Assembly: GCF_002196855.1 (NCBI RefSeq)
Contig: NZ_NIPW01000004.1
Location: 186,001-250,000, forward strand
Source of the DNA: Haematobacter genomosp. 1
Lineage (GTDB): Bacteria; Pseudomonadota; Alphaproteobacteria; Rhodobacterales; Rhodobacteraceae
Reading direction: 5' to 3'
DNA: 64,000 nt
This document shows positions 29,418-37,956 of the stretch, piece by piece. Both the position numbers and the translations under genes were made by a program. A model generated the notes under the pieces. That model did not search any database, was not told the origin of the DNA, and worked only from the letters and a program-made list of their open reading frames with translations. Position 1 is the stretch's first letter; the number at the start of each line of letters is the position of its first letter.

Positions 29418-29446
29418 ACCAAAATCCCCGACTCGCCTCCTGTCAA
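29418..29446 (-). promoter_or_regulatory. Candidate sigma70 promoter of hemA
   Basis: TTGACA (29446-29441, minus strand) and TTTGGT (29423-29418) separated by 17 bp. The -35 is consensus and the -10 weak. It predicts a start near 29411 and a leader of about 83 bases before the hemA ATG. Confidence 0.45.
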
Positions 29447-29467
29447 CCGCCGGTGGCTTGCCGGCGG
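29447..29467 (-). terminator. Hairpin after the secreted-protein gene
   Basis: CCGCCGG / CCGGCGG with a seven-base loop, 22 bp beyond the stop codon of the 29489-30067 gene and directly abutting the hemA -35. No uridine run follows, so factor-independent termination is uncertain. The same arms recur at 45003-45023. Confidence 0.35.
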
Positions 29468-29488
29468 CCAGACTTTGGTCGGAGAGGC

Positions 29489-30067
29489 TCAATCTGCCAG
29501 AAGCACGCGGCAGTCTCCCGCACCGCCTTTTGCGGCACAGTCCTGAACGGCCTTTTCGCGCGCTCCGGCTCCGGTTGCAATGGCCCAGTGCCCGGTCTCA
29601 AGCGACCCAGCCAGCGCCTTCGGCGCCTTGGCGGGCAGATAATCCTGTTCGAATCCCGCCGTCGCATCGGTGGAAAGCTGTACCGGCCGACCCTTCGTCC
29701 AGCCCACTGGAAGGATGTCCCCCACAAGGACGCAGGGCTTCGAACCCTTCTTGCGCCGCGCGTTGCAGGCGGCCAGCGCGGCCTCCCGCGCAGGCTCGAC
29801 CGCGTGATAATTCGCAGCGGCGAAGGTCGCTTCCGACATCAACCCTTCGTCCGGCGACAAGGCCACGGCACCATAATATTTCTGCGTGGCAGCAACTTGC
29901 TCCAACACCTTGATGTCGCTGGAGGAAAGGAAAGGTTGCGCGCCGATGGACGCCTGAGCTCCCTTTGGGGAGAACAGCGCCCCCTTCGCGACCGCACCAT
30001 CCACCGGCCCTGCCGCAGCAGCACCGGCAACGAGCGTCAGGGCCGCCGCCATGATCCAGATCCGCAT
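29489..30067 (-). CDS. Secreted protein of unknown function beside hemA
   Basis: A 192-residue protein with a Sec signal peptide (about residues 1-21, cleavage at AAAAG). The mature part has two related segments, each with an YYGAVAL- or HWAIAT-type strand followed by Ala-rich helix and a Cys pair (LAACNARRKKGSKPC and VQDCAAKGGAGDC). This resembles the DUF4189-type pattern, but I cannot assign it firmly. Four cysteines suggest two disulfides in the periplasm. ATG 30067 follows GGAGAAGG. It is divergent from the M20 peptidase. Confidence 0.75.
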   Translation of the reverse strand: MRIWIMAAALTLVAGAAAAGPVDGAVAKGALFSPKGAQASIGAQPFLSSSDIKVLEQVAATQKYYGAVALSPDEGLMSEATFAAANYHAVEPAREAALAACNARRKKGSKPCVLVGDILPVGWTKGRPVQLSTDATAGFEQDYLPAKAPKALAGSLETGHWAIATGAGAREKAVQDCAAKGGAGDCRVLLAD

Positions 30068-30165
30068 CCGCCTTCTCCATCCTTGGGGAAACTCTGCCGG
30101 GGTCGTCTCTGGACAGGGCTGATATGCCTGATAGGCTCCGTCCGCAATCGGAAGGAGATACTCCC

Positions 30166-31548
30166 ATGTCACTCGATCAGGACAGGCTGGACGAGGTGCT
30201 CGCCCGCGTGGACGCGCAGTTGCCGGATTCGCTCGACCGCCTCATGGAACTGCTGCGCATCCCGTCGATCTCCACCGACCCGGCCTTCGCGGGCGATTGC
30301 AACCGCGCGGCGGACTGGCTGGTGGATGAGCTGACAGCGATCGGCTTCGAGGCGTCCAAGCGGTCCACGCCCAAGCATCCCATGGTCGTGGCGCATTCGG
30401 GGAGCACCGGTCCGCACCTGCTGTTCTACGGTCATTACGATGTGCAACCCGTTGATCCGCTGAATCTGTGGGACCGGGACCCCTTCGATCCCCAGCTTGA
30501 GGACACGCCTGCAGGCAAGGTCATCCGCGGACGCGGTTCGGCGGATGACAAGGGGCAGCTCATGACCTTTGTCGAGGCCTGCCGCGCCTGGAAGGCGGTG
30601 ACGGGAACGCTGCCGGGTCGCCTGACGATCTTCTTCGAGGGGGAGGAGGAATCCGGCTCCCCCTCTCTCGTTCCGTTCATGAAGGAGAACGCGGAGGAGC
30701 TGAAGGCGGACATCGCGCTCATCTGCGACACGGGCATGTTCGGCGACACGCCCGCCATCGTGACCCAGCTTCGCGGGCTGGTCGGGCAGGAGGTGATCCT
30801 GACCGGCGCGGACAAGGATCTCCACTCCGGTTCCTTCGGCGGTATCGCGATCAACCCGATCCGGGTTCTGGCGGGTATCATCGCCGGACTGCATGACGAA
30901 AACGGCCGCATCACCCTGCCCGGCTTTTATGACGGCGTGCCGGAACTGTCGGACGAGATGCGGGCCCAGTGGCAGCGGCTCGCCTTCGACAGTGCGGACT
31001 TTCTGGGACAGGTCGGCCTGTCGGTGCCCGCGGGCGAGACGGACCGAACCCCGCTGGAGATGATCTGGTCCCGCCCCACCTGCGAGGTCAACGGCATCTC
31101 CGGCGGTTACGAAGGCGCCGGTTTCAAGACGGTCCTGCCGTCAAAGGCCTCCGCCAAGATCAGCTTCCGTCTGGTCGGCACGCAGGATCCGAAGAAGATC
31201 GCAGCGGCGTTTCAGGATTACGTCCGCTCCCGCCTTCCAGCGGATGTGAAGGTGGAGTTCAAGGATCACTCCGCCTCTGCCGCGAGCCAGGTGCAGATCT
31301 CCAACCCCGCGTTCGAGAAGGCGCGCCGTGCCCTGTCGGACGAATGGGAAATCCCTGCCGCCTATATCGGCGCGGGCGGGTCCATTCCGATTGCGGGATA
31401 TTTCCAGCACATCCTGCACACCGATCCAATGCTCATCGGCTTTGGCAAGGATGACGACCAGATCCATTCGCCGAATGAGAAATATGACCTTGAGAGCTAT
31501 CACAAGGGCATCAGAAGCTGGGTGAGAATACTTTCAGCCCTTACCTGA
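30166..31548 (+). CDS. M20/M25/M40 family metallopeptidase (dipeptidase)
   Basis: A 460-residue zinc exopeptidase. Metal-binding and catalytic motifs are FYGHYDVQPVDP (His and Asp), GRGSADDKGQ (bridging Asp) and FEGEEESGSPS (the Glu-Glu pair), then a dimerisation domain and a C-terminal metal His near IAGYFQHI. The arrangement fits cytosolic non-specific dipeptidases or carnosinase-like enzymes of the M20 family; the substrate is not determined. ATG 30166 has GAAGGAG 9 bp upstream. A 12-bp stem hairpin follows and separates it from the convergent mazG. Confidence 0.92.
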   Translation: MSLDQDRLDEVLARVDAQLPDSLDRLMELLRIPSISTDPAFAGDCNRAADWLVDELTAIGFEASKRSTPKHPMVVAHSGSTGPHLLFYGHYDVQPVDPLNLWDRDPFDPQLEDTPAGKVIRGRGSADDKGQLMTFVEACRAWKAVTGTLPGRLTIFFEGEEESGSPSLVPFMKENAEELKADIALICDTGMFGDTPAIVTQLRGLVGQEVILTGADKDLHSGSFGGIAINPIRVLAGIIAGLHDENGRITLPGFYDGVPELSDEMRAQWQRLAFDSADFLGQVGLSVPAGETDRTPLEMIWSRPTCEVNGISGGYEGAGFKTVLPSKASAKISFRLVGTQDPKKIAAAFQDYVRSRLPADVKVEFKDHSASAASQVQISNPAFEKARRALSDEWEIPAAYIGAGGSIPIAGYFQHILHTDPMLIGFGKDDDQIHSPNEKYDLESYHKGIRSWVRILSALT

Positions 31549-31560
31549 CAGGAACTTACG

Positions 31561-31593
31561 TGGCGAAGGTGAAGTCGCACCTCACCTTCGCCA
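31561..31593. terminator. Bidirectional hairpin between M20 peptidase and mazG
   Basis: Perfect 12-bp stem TGGCGAAGGTGA / TCACCTTCGCCA with a nine-base loop, placed exactly in the 53-bp gap between convergent stop codons. It lacks long T runs but can fold in both transcripts. Confidence 0.55.
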
Positions 31594-31601
31594 ATCCGAT
31601 G

Positions 31602-32426
31602 CTACGATTTTTCCGCGCGTTTGGCTTCGGTCCAGAGGGCTTCCATCTCCTCCAGCGTCGCGTCCTCCGGGCGGCGGCCGTCGCGCGCGAGGCCCGCCTC
31701 TATCGCGGCGAAGCGCCGGGTAAACTTGGCGTTCGCCGCCCGCAGCGCCGCCTCCGGGTCCACCTTCAGGTGACGGGCGAGATTGGCCATGACGAAGAGC
31801 AGGTCGCCGAACTCCTCCTCCACCTCACGCTGGCCGAGTTCGGCCCGCGCCTCCACCAGTTCGCGCGATTCCTCCGCCAGCTTCGCCAGAACATCCTCCG
31901 CCGATGTCCAGTCGAAGCCGACGCGGGCCGCGCGCTTTTGCAGCTTCACCGCGCGGAGCAGCGCAGGCAGGCCGAGTGCCACACCGTCCAGCACCCCCGT
32001 CTCCGCACGGGCGCTGCGTTCGGCGGCCTTCACGCGCTCCCATTCAACAGTCTGGGCATCCGCCGTCCTTTCCGGGTCGGGCGTGTCGAAGACATGCGGA
32101 TGGCGGGCGACCATCTTGTCCGCGATGGATGTCACCACGTCGCCGAAATCGAAAAGACCCCGCTCCCCGGCCATCTGCGCATGAAACACGGATTGAAAGA
32201 GCAGATCCCCGAGTTCGCCCTTCAACTCCCCCCACGCCTGCCGTTCGATCGCATCGGCGACCTCGTAGGCTTCCTCTATGGTATAAGGGGCGATGGTGGC
32301 GAAATCCTGCTCCAGATCCCAGGCACAGCCCGTCTCCGGGTCGCGCAGCCGCCGCATGATTTCCAGCAGTCGCGGCATGCCCCCTTTCGGGTCTGCCACC
32401 AGCCGGTTGCTCGCTTCACGGTCCAT
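31602..32426 (-). CDS. mazG: Nucleoside triphosphate pyrophosphohydrolase MazG
   Basis: Hydrolyses NTPs/dNTPs to the monophosphate and PPi, cleaning damaged nucleotides and in E. coli lowering ppGpp. The 274 residues carry two MazG domains: IEEAYEVADAIE with GELGDLLFQSVFHAQ in the first, and EESRELVEARAE with EEEFGDLLFVMANLARH in the second, supplying the Mg-binding Glu/Asp sets. ATG 32426 is preceded by GGAGGG. It lies 54 bp after glnE on the same strand. Confidence 0.95.
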   Translation of the reverse strand: MDREASNRLVADPKGGMPRLLEIMRRLRDPETGCAWDLEQDFATIAPYTIEEAYEVADAIERQAWGELKGELGDLLFQSVFHAQMAGERGLFDFGDVVTSIADKMVARHPHVFDTPDPERTADAQTVEWERVKAAERSARAETGVLDGVALGLPALLRAVKLQKRAARVGFDWTSAEDVLAKLAEESRELVEARAELGQREVEEEFGDLLFVMANLARHLKVDPEAALRAANAKFTRRFAAIEAGLARDGRRPEDATLEEMEALWTEAKRAEKS

Positions 32427-32480
32427 CCTGACCCTCCGGTAACGCTGATGCACCGGGCATAGCCAGAACGGCAGGGCCTC

Positions 32481-35258
32481 TCAACCCAGCACGCGATCGG
32501 CAACGGCAGCGGCCTCCGCCGCCCGATGCTGAAGCTCCCCTGCCAGCGCCTCCAGCGATTCGGCGCCGGTTTCGCGCAGCAGGAACTCCATCCCGCCGGC
32601 TCCGACGGTCGTGGGATCAAGCGGCCCGTCCGTCAGCAGCCGCGCCGCCGCGACCAGCCGCCAGCACAGCCGGTAGGAGGCGAGCACCGCCTCCGCCTCC
32701 TCTCGCGACAGAACGCCGGTGCGCCGTCCGGCAAGGACCTGCGTTTCCACCCGCCGCGCCGGATCACCGGCAAGCAGGGCGCAGGTCTGGGCCAGAAGCT
32801 CCATGTCCTGCAACCGCCCCCGGCCGAGCTTCCCGTCCCACATGCTGCCGGGCTTGGCTTCCTGCAACCGGATACGCATGGCCTGCACATCGGCCCGCAC
32901 GGTCTCGCCGCCCGACTTCTCCACCAGCAGCTCCCGGCGGAAGTTCTCGACATCCAGCGCCAGTTCCTCCGCGCCCGCCAGAACGCGGGCGCGGGTCTGG
33001 GCGAGGTGTTCCCATGTCCATGCCTCCGTCCGCTGATAGTCGCGGAAGGCGCCGAGGGAGGTCGCGACAGGCCCCGCCCGCCCGGACGGGCGAAGCCGCA
33101 TGTCCACCTCGTAGAGATGCCCCTCCGCCGTGGGCGCGGAATGCGCGGTGAGCAGCGCCTGCGTCAGGCGGGCGTAGTAGGTGCGGGCGGCAAGCGGCTT
33201 CGGCCCCTCCGACATCTCCACCCCCGCCGCGTCATAAATGACGATAAGGTCGAGATCGGAGGCCGCATTGAGCCGCCCCGCGCCGAGGGAACCCATGCCC
33301 ATCAGGACAGCCCCCCTGCCCGGCATCGGGCCGTGGCGGCGGGCGAATTCCGCCGTTCCGAACTCCCAGACGGCCGAAACGACCGCCTCCGCCAGTTCGG
33401 CGTATTGCCGCCCCGATTCAAAGGCGTCGATCAGGGCGCGAAGGTGATGAACGCCGATGCGGAAATGCCATTCCTTCATCCAGCGGCGCGCGGCATCCAG
33501 CTGCCGCTCATAGTCGGTCTCCGTGCCCACCCGCGCCACCAGATCCGCGCGGAGCGCCGCCACCCCCGGCCAGGGAGAGAAGAAGCTGCCGCCGATCACC
33601 GCGTCCAGCACCGTCGCGTTCCGCGAAAGGTATGCCGCCAGACGCGGGGCCGTCGCACAGATGTCCACGATCAGATCGACCAGCGTCGGATTCGCCTCAA
33701 AGAGGGAGAAGACCTGAACCCCGGCGGGCAGACCCCGCAGGAAGCCGTCGAACCGGCCCAACGCCTCCTCGGGATGGGCGGCCCGCTGCATGCGGGAGAG
33801 GATCTCGGGCCGAATCCGGGCGAAAAGCTCACGCGCGCGGGTGGAGCGAAGGGCCGGATAGGCAGGCCAGCCATCCACCACCGCTTGCGCCTGCGGGCTG
33901 AGGGCGGGGCCGCTCGCCGGGGCGGAGGGGGTGAAGAAATCGCCCGTCAGGTCCACGACCTCGTTCAGCCGGGCGGAGAGTCCCGCCCGAAATTCTTCCG
34001 TATCGCCCGATCCGCAGAAGCGGGCCAGCCGGTCGAACCCCTCCGCCGTGGCGGGCAGATCATGGGTCTGCGCGTCGTTGATCATCTGGAGCCGGTGCTC
34101 CACTTCCCGGTGATCGCGATAGAGCGCACACAGCCGGTCGGCCGCCGTCTCCGGTATCCAGCCTTTCGCGGCTAGTGCGGCCAGCGCGGCTTCCGTGCCG
34201 CGCACACGCAGATCCGGGTCACGCCCCCCGGCGATGAGCTGGCGCGTCTGGGCAAAGAACTCGATCTCCCGGATGCCACCCGTCCCGAGCTTCAGGTTCC
34301 GCCCCTCCAGCGCCAGCGGCCCGCCGAGGCCCCGGTGATCCCGGATGCGCTGGCGCATCTCCTGAATGTCCTGCACCGCCGCGAAGTCGAGGCTCTTGCG
34401 CCAGACGAAGGGCCGAAGCGCCTCCAGATACCGCTCGCCTGCCGCGATGTCGCCGGCGCAGGGGCGGGCCTTGATATGGGCCGCCCGCTCCCATGTGCGG
34501 CCCACGCTTTCGTAATATCCCAGCGCCGCTCCGGCAGAGATGCAGACCGGCGTCACCGAGGCATCCGGGCGGAGCCTGAGATCGGTGCGGAACACGTAGC
34601 CGTCCTGTGTGGCATCGGAAAGCAGCGAGGTCATCCGCCGTGTGGCGCGGATGAAGGCCATGCGCGCCTCCGCCGCCTCGGCGCCGGGGAAGCGGTCGTC
34701 GTCGAACAGGCATATGAGGTCGATATCGGAGGAATAATTGAGCTCCCCCGCCCCGGTCTTCCCCATGGCGAGCACGAACATGCCCGCGCCCGAGGCCTCG
34801 TCGCCCGGCGTGGCGCCCGGAATGCGGCCCCGGCGGATCTCGTCCGCCACGGCGCTGCGGACCGAGGCCTGCACGGCATGGTCGGAAAGCGCGGTGAGCG
34901 CGCCCGTGACTTCGGCGAGCGTCCAGATACCGCCCAGATCGCACAGCGCAACCAGCAGGGCCACCCGTCGTTTCGCTTGCCGCAACGCCGCTGCCAGCCC
35001 CGCTCCACCCGCAATGCCCGCGGCTTCGACGGCGGAAAGCTCTGCCGCCAGCACTTCCTCCGGCTCTGCATGGGCGACCGTGTCGAACCAGAGCGCCTCC
35101 CGCTTGAGCAGGCCCGCCAGATAGGGGCTGCACCCAGCGGTGCCTTCGATCAGGCGGGACAGCGGTTCCGGCAGGCCCGCGAAACCGGCGGCCACATCGG
35201 CGCCGCGATCAGGGTCATAGGGCAAGGGGAAGCGGTTTATGCGGTCGGCAATGCTCAT
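32481..35258 (-). CDS. glnE: Glutamine synthetase adenylyltransferase/adenylyl-removing enzyme
   Basis: Adenylylates and deadenylylates glutamine synthetase according to PII state. The 925 residues hold two nucleotidyltransferase domains separated by helical regions: the N-terminal removing domain (GKTGAGELNYSSDIDLIC) and the C-terminal adenylyltransferase domain (MGSLGAGRLNAASDLDL). Length and order match E. coli GlnE. ATG 35258 is preferred to 35279 on protein alignment; neither has a strong ribosome site. It complements GlnD in the same window and is divergent from the YbaK gene. Confidence 0.96.
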   Translation of the reverse strand: MSIADRINRFPLPYDPDRGADVAAGFAGLPEPLSRLIEGTAGCSPYLAGLLKREALWFDTVAHAEPEEVLAAELSAVEAAGIAGGAGLAAALRQAKRRVALLVALCDLGGIWTLAEVTGALTALSDHAVQASVRSAVADEIRRGRIPGATPGDEASGAGMFVLAMGKTGAGELNYSSDIDLICLFDDDRFPGAEAAEARMAFIRATRRMTSLLSDATQDGYVFRTDLRLRPDASVTPVCISAGAALGYYESVGRTWERAAHIKARPCAGDIAAGERYLEALRPFVWRKSLDFAAVQDIQEMRQRIRDHRGLGGPLALEGRNLKLGTGGIREIEFFAQTRQLIAGGRDPDLRVRGTEAALAALAAKGWIPETAADRLCALYRDHREVEHRLQMINDAQTHDLPATAEGFDRLARFCGSGDTEEFRAGLSARLNEVVDLTGDFFTPSAPASGPALSPQAQAVVDGWPAYPALRSTRARELFARIRPEILSRMQRAAHPEEALGRFDGFLRGLPAGVQVFSLFEANPTLVDLIVDICATAPRLAAYLSRNATVLDAVIGGSFFSPWPGVAALRADLVARVGTETDYERQLDAARRWMKEWHFRIGVHHLRALIDAFESGRQYAELAEAVVSAVWEFGTAEFARRHGPMPGRGAVLMGMGSLGAGRLNAASDLDLIVIYDAAGVEMSEGPKPLAARTYYARLTQALLTAHSAPTAEGHLYEVDMRLRPSGRAGPVATSLGAFRDYQRTEAWTWEHLAQTRARVLAGAEELALDVENFRRELLVEKSGGETVRADVQAMRIRLQEAKPGSMWDGKLGRGRLQDMELLAQTCALLAGDPARRVETQVLAGRRTGVLSREEAEAVLASYRLCWRLVAAARLLTDGPLDPTTVGAGGMEFLLRETGAESLEALAGELQHRAAEAAAVADRVLG

Positions 35259-35351
35259 GGCGCGAAGGTGCTTCGGCAACCGGTCCGGGTCAACCGGCTT
35301 GTGGGAGCGGGGAGGAGCCGCGATAGTCGCGCGACACGAAGGGAGACAGTC

Positions 35352-35822
35352 ATGAGCAAGAGCCTCGCACGGGTGGTGGCCGCCCTCGAAGCCGCCGGAG
35401 TGGCGACGGAGGTCAAGGAGATGGCGGCGGAGACGCGCACCGCCGAACAGGCCGCTGCCGCCGCTGGCTGCACACCGGACCAGATCGCCAAATCGATCAT
35501 CTTCCGGGGTGTGGAAAGCGGTGAGGTGCTGCTGTTCCTGACCGCCGGCGGCAACCGGGTATCGGATGAGAAAGCCTCCTCTCTGGCCGGTGAGCCGCTG
35601 GGCAAGGCCGATGCTGCGCTGATCCGGGAGCGGACGGGTTTCGCCATCGGCGGCGTATCACCCGTCGGGCACCTGCTGCCGGTGCGGAGCTTTCTCGACC
35701 CCCGCCTGATGGCGTTCGAGCAGGTCTGGGCCGCTGCCGGCACGCCCCGCCACATCTTCGCCATCAACCCGGAGGTGCTGGTGAAAGTGACGGGCGCGGA
35801 AGTCGCGGATTTCGTCCTCTGA
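35352..35822 (+). CDS. YbaK/EbsC-family aminoacyl-tRNA deacylase
   Basis: A 156-residue trans-editing domain of the prolyl-tRNA synthetase insertion (INS) superfamily. The family lysine is in QIAKSIIFRG and the substrate loop in GGVSPVGH, followed by VRSFLDPRL and PRHIFAINPEVLVKVT. Relatives deacylate mischarged Cys-, Ala- or Ser-tRNA; which one cannot be told here. ATG 35352 follows GGGAGA. It is monocistronic and followed within 20 bp by the first of two operator-like palindromes. Confidence 0.9.
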   Translation: MSKSLARVVAALEAAGVATEVKEMAAETRTAEQAAAAAGCTPDQIAKSIIFRGVESGEVLLFLTAGGNRVSDEKASSLAGEPLGKADAALIRERTGFAIGGVSPVGHLLPVRSFLDPRLMAFEQVWAAAGTPRHIFAINPEVLVKVTGAEVADFVL

Positions 35823-35840
35823 CGACAGCGTGAAGGGCTG

Positions 35841-35861
35841 AATGTAAATTAGTTTCACATT
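35841..35861. promoter_or_regulatory. 21-bp palindromic operator, site 1
   Basis: AATGTAAA / TTCACATT around a five-base centre; the arms match the second site with one mismatch. It lies just upstream of a candidate -35 (TTGACC at 35866). The centre-to-centre distance to site 2 is 58 bp. Confidence 0.55.
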
Positions 35862-35865
35862 CCTC

Positions 35866-35894
35866 TTGACCGGGAGGGGATGAGTGACGATCTT
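35866..35894 (+). promoter_or_regulatory. Candidate promoter of the DUF2852 gene
   Basis: TTGACC at 35866-35871 and GATCTT at 35889-35894 with 17 bp between. The -10 is poor. The two palindromes flank it, one just upstream of the -35 and one at the expected start point, which suggests a regulated promoter. Confidence 0.35.
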
Positions 35895-35898
35895 TCCC

Positions 35899-35919
35899 AA
35901 TGTGAAAAGCCTTCACATT
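35899..35919. promoter_or_regulatory. 21-bp palindromic operator, site 2
   Basis: Perfect 8-bp arms AATGTGAA / TTCACATT with centre AAGCC. It sits 18 bp before the DUF2852 ATG, at the expected transcription start. The TGTGA-N7-TCACA core resembles but is one base longer than a CRP site (N6). The binding protein is unknown. Confidence 0.65.
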
Positions 35920-35937
35920 AAGACAGGAGACCCGAAG

Positions 35938-36360
35938 ATGACGGCAATCACCGCTTGGCCCTCCGCGGCCGGGGACTGGCTCGACCAACGGGGCAAGGGT
36001 GCGTGGATCGCCGCGATGATCCTCGGCTTCATCCTGTTTTGGCCCGCGGGCCTTGCCCTTCTCGCTTACATGATATGGAGCAAACGCATGTTCAGATGTT
36101 CTGGCGCCGACAACTTCCGTGAGCGTATCCGCGAAAAGCATGCGGCCTATCGCTATGGCTTCCGCACCTCGGGCAATACGGCGTTCGACGCCTACAAGGC
36201 AGATACCCTGCGCCGGCTAGAGGATGAGCAGAAAGCGTTCGAAGACTTCCTCGCCCGCCTGCGCGAGGCCAAGGACAAGTCCGAGTTCGATCAGTTCATG
36301 GACGAACGCGCCCGTGTCGCCCGCGCCCCGCGCGAGGATGAGCAGAACGAGAACGTCTGA
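35938..36360 (+). CDS. DUF2852 family membrane protein
   Basis: A 140-residue protein with a Trp-rich start, one membrane helix at about residues 22-44 (GFILFWPAGLALLAYM), and a charged cytoplasmic tail containing a stretch of likely coiled coil (RLEDEQKAFEDFLARL). The pattern matches DUF2852, an alphaproteobacterial family without known function. ATG 35938 has CAGGAGA upstream; an in-frame ATG at 35884 precedes the second operator and would place that palindrome in coding sequence, so it is rejected. Two operator-like palindromes suggest tight control. Confidence 0.82.
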   Translation: MTAITAWPSAAGDWLDQRGKGAWIAAMILGFILFWPAGLALLAYMIWSKRMFRCSGADNFRERIREKHAAYRYGFRTSGNTAFDAYKADTLRRLEDEQKAFEDFLARLREAKDKSEFDQFMDERARVARAPREDEQNENV

Positions 36361-36391
36361 GCCTCTTTTTCCACTGGGCGGGAATACCCAG

Positions 36392-36415
36392 ATGAAGGTC
36401 GTCCGCGACCTTCAT
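36392..36415. terminator. Strong hairpin between DUF2852 and RDD genes
   Basis: Perfect 10-bp stem ATGAAGGTCG / CGACCTTCAT with loop TCCG. A smaller stem CTGGG / CCCAG lies just before it. No T run follows, so it may stabilise the upstream transcript 3' end rather than terminate. Confidence 0.5.
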
Positions 36416-36464
36416 CGCACGGCCCTTCCTGCGGCCCCACCCCATAACCGGAGCCATTGACGAG

Positions 36465-36935
36465 ATGACCATGACCAGCACCGACGACACCTTCTTCGCG
36501 CGGGGCCTTCCCGATCCGGCGACAGAGGGCGCCTTCTACCGCGACGTGGCCGTCAAGCGCTTCATCGCCTGGGGTGTCGATGTGGCAATCATCGCGCTCA
36601 TCACGGCGATCCTTGTGCCGCTCACCGCGTTCACGGCGCTCTTCTATCTCGTCGGGCTTTATATGGTGGTGGCCTTTCTCTACCGCTGGATCGGGCTGAC
36701 ACGTAAATCCGCGACAATCGGGCAGCGACTCGTTTCTCTGGAGTTTCGCACCTTCCGCGGCGAACGGCTCGATGCGTTGACGGCGTTTCTGCACGTGCTC
36801 GGCTATACCGTGTCATGGAGCTTCGGCCTTCCGCAGCTCATCTCCATCGCCACGATGTTGATAACACCCAAGGGCCAGAGCCTTACGGACATGCTGCTCG
36901 GCACTGCGGCGATCAACAGGGCCGCCCGCTTCTGA
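36465..36935 (+). CDS. RDD family membrane protein
   Basis: A 156-residue protein with three hydrophobic segments (about residues 35-58, 60-77 and 108-130). The RDD signature is partly visible in YRDVAVKRFIAWGVD and RKSATIGQRLVSLEF. The family is widespread; some members are Na+/H+ antiporter-like, but no function can be assigned here. ATG 36465 and ATG 36471 are both possible starts. It follows the DUF2852 gene in the same direction after the hairpin. Confidence 0.85.
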   Translation: MTMTSTDDTFFARGLPDPATEGAFYRDVAVKRFIAWGVDVAIIALITAILVPLTAFTALFYLVGLYMVVAFLYRWIGLTRKSATIGQRLVSLEFRTFRGERLDALTAFLHVLGYTVSWSFGLPQLISIATMLITPKGQSLTDMLLGTAAINRAARF

Positions 36936-37108
36936 CCTCTCCCCCCAAAGACTGTCGCAAGATGGTCATGAAGGCCCTTGGCGATTGCCGGGGGCCTTGT
37001 TAACGTTGGAACAAGGCCCATATCAGACCAGTTCAGCTACCGGCGGATGCCGACGCCAGCACTCCCTCCCCCTGACGCTTGCCGAGCCAGCCGACGATGG
37101 ACAAATAG

Positions 37109-37945
37109 ATGCGCCACACGCTTCCGATCGTTCCGCAGTTCTATGTCACTGCCCCGCAACCCTGCCCGTATCTGGACGGCAGGATGGAGCGCAAGTTGTT
37201 CACGGCGCTGCAGGGAGATCAGGCGGAACGCCTGAACGACGCTTTGTCGAAACAGGGCTTCCGCCGCTCGCAGAACGTGCTTTACCGCCCCTCCTGCACA
37301 GAATGCTCCGCCTGCTACTCCGCGCGGATCAGGGTTGCTGACTTCACCCCGTCGAAGAGCCAGAAGCGCGCGCTCCGCCGCAACGCCGACCTGCGCCGGG
37401 AGGCCACAAGCCCCTGGGCCACGGAGGAGCAGTTCGCCCTGTTCCGCCGTTATCTCGACAGTCGCCATTCGGATGGCGGCATGGCGGATATGGACGTGCT
37501 GGAATTCGCCGCAATGATCGAGGAGACGCCGATCCGCTCCCGGCTGGTGGAGTATTCCGCCGATCCCGAGCCGGGCGAGCGTCGCCGCAGGCTCACCGCC
37601 GTCTGCCTGACCGACATCCTCGATGACGGGGTGTCGATGGTCTATTCCTTCTACGAACCGGCGCGGATCTCCGATTCGCTGGGGACTTACGTGATTCTCG
37701 ACCATGTGGAGATCGCGCGGGAGGCGGGTCTTCCCTATGTCTATCTGGGCTACTGGGTGCCCGGCAGCCGGAAGATGGGCTACAAGGCGAACTTCGACGC
37801 GCTCGAGGTCTATATCGGCGGCCGCTGGCAGCCCATCGGTGATCCCGAAGATTACAGCAGCGATACCCACCCGCTCTCTGTCGATCCGATCGCAGAGCAG
37901 GTGGCCAAGATCAGCCTGCCTGATACCCGGCCCACCCGCGGCTAG
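37109..37945 (+). CDS. bpt: Aspartate/glutamate leucyltransferase (arginyltransferase family)
   Basis: Transfers Leu from tRNA to N-terminal Asp or Glu of proteins, marking them for ClpS/ClpAP degradation. At 278 residues it has the N-terminal cysteines CPYLDGR and [12 protein letters not shown], and the C-terminal acyltransferase region with [17 protein letters not shown]. Bacterial proteins of this kind are usually Bpt rather than the eukaryotic ATE1; leucine specificity is inferred from family. It is convergent with the HerA-like gene, with 11 bp between stops. Confidence 0.92.
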   Translation: MRHTLPIVPQFYVTAPQPCPYLDGRMERKLFTALQGDQAERLNDALSKQGFRRSQNVLYRPSCTECSACYSARIRVADFTPSKSQKRALRRNADLRREATSPWATEEQFALFRRYLDSRHSDGGMADMDVLEFAAMIEETPIRSRLVEYSADPEPGERRRRLTAVCLTDILDDGVSMVYSFYEPARISDSLGTYVILDHVEIAREAGLPYVYLGYWVPGSRKMGYKANFDALEVYIGGRWQPIGDPEDYSSDTHPLSVDPIAEQVAKISLPDTRPTRG

Positions 37946-37956
37946 GGGCGCGCTCT

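Noticed and set aside
35899-35919. CRP or PpsR binding site
   Set aside because: The TGTGA and TCACA halves are separated by seven bases instead of six, and TGT-ACA by eleven instead of twelve, so neither consensus fits.
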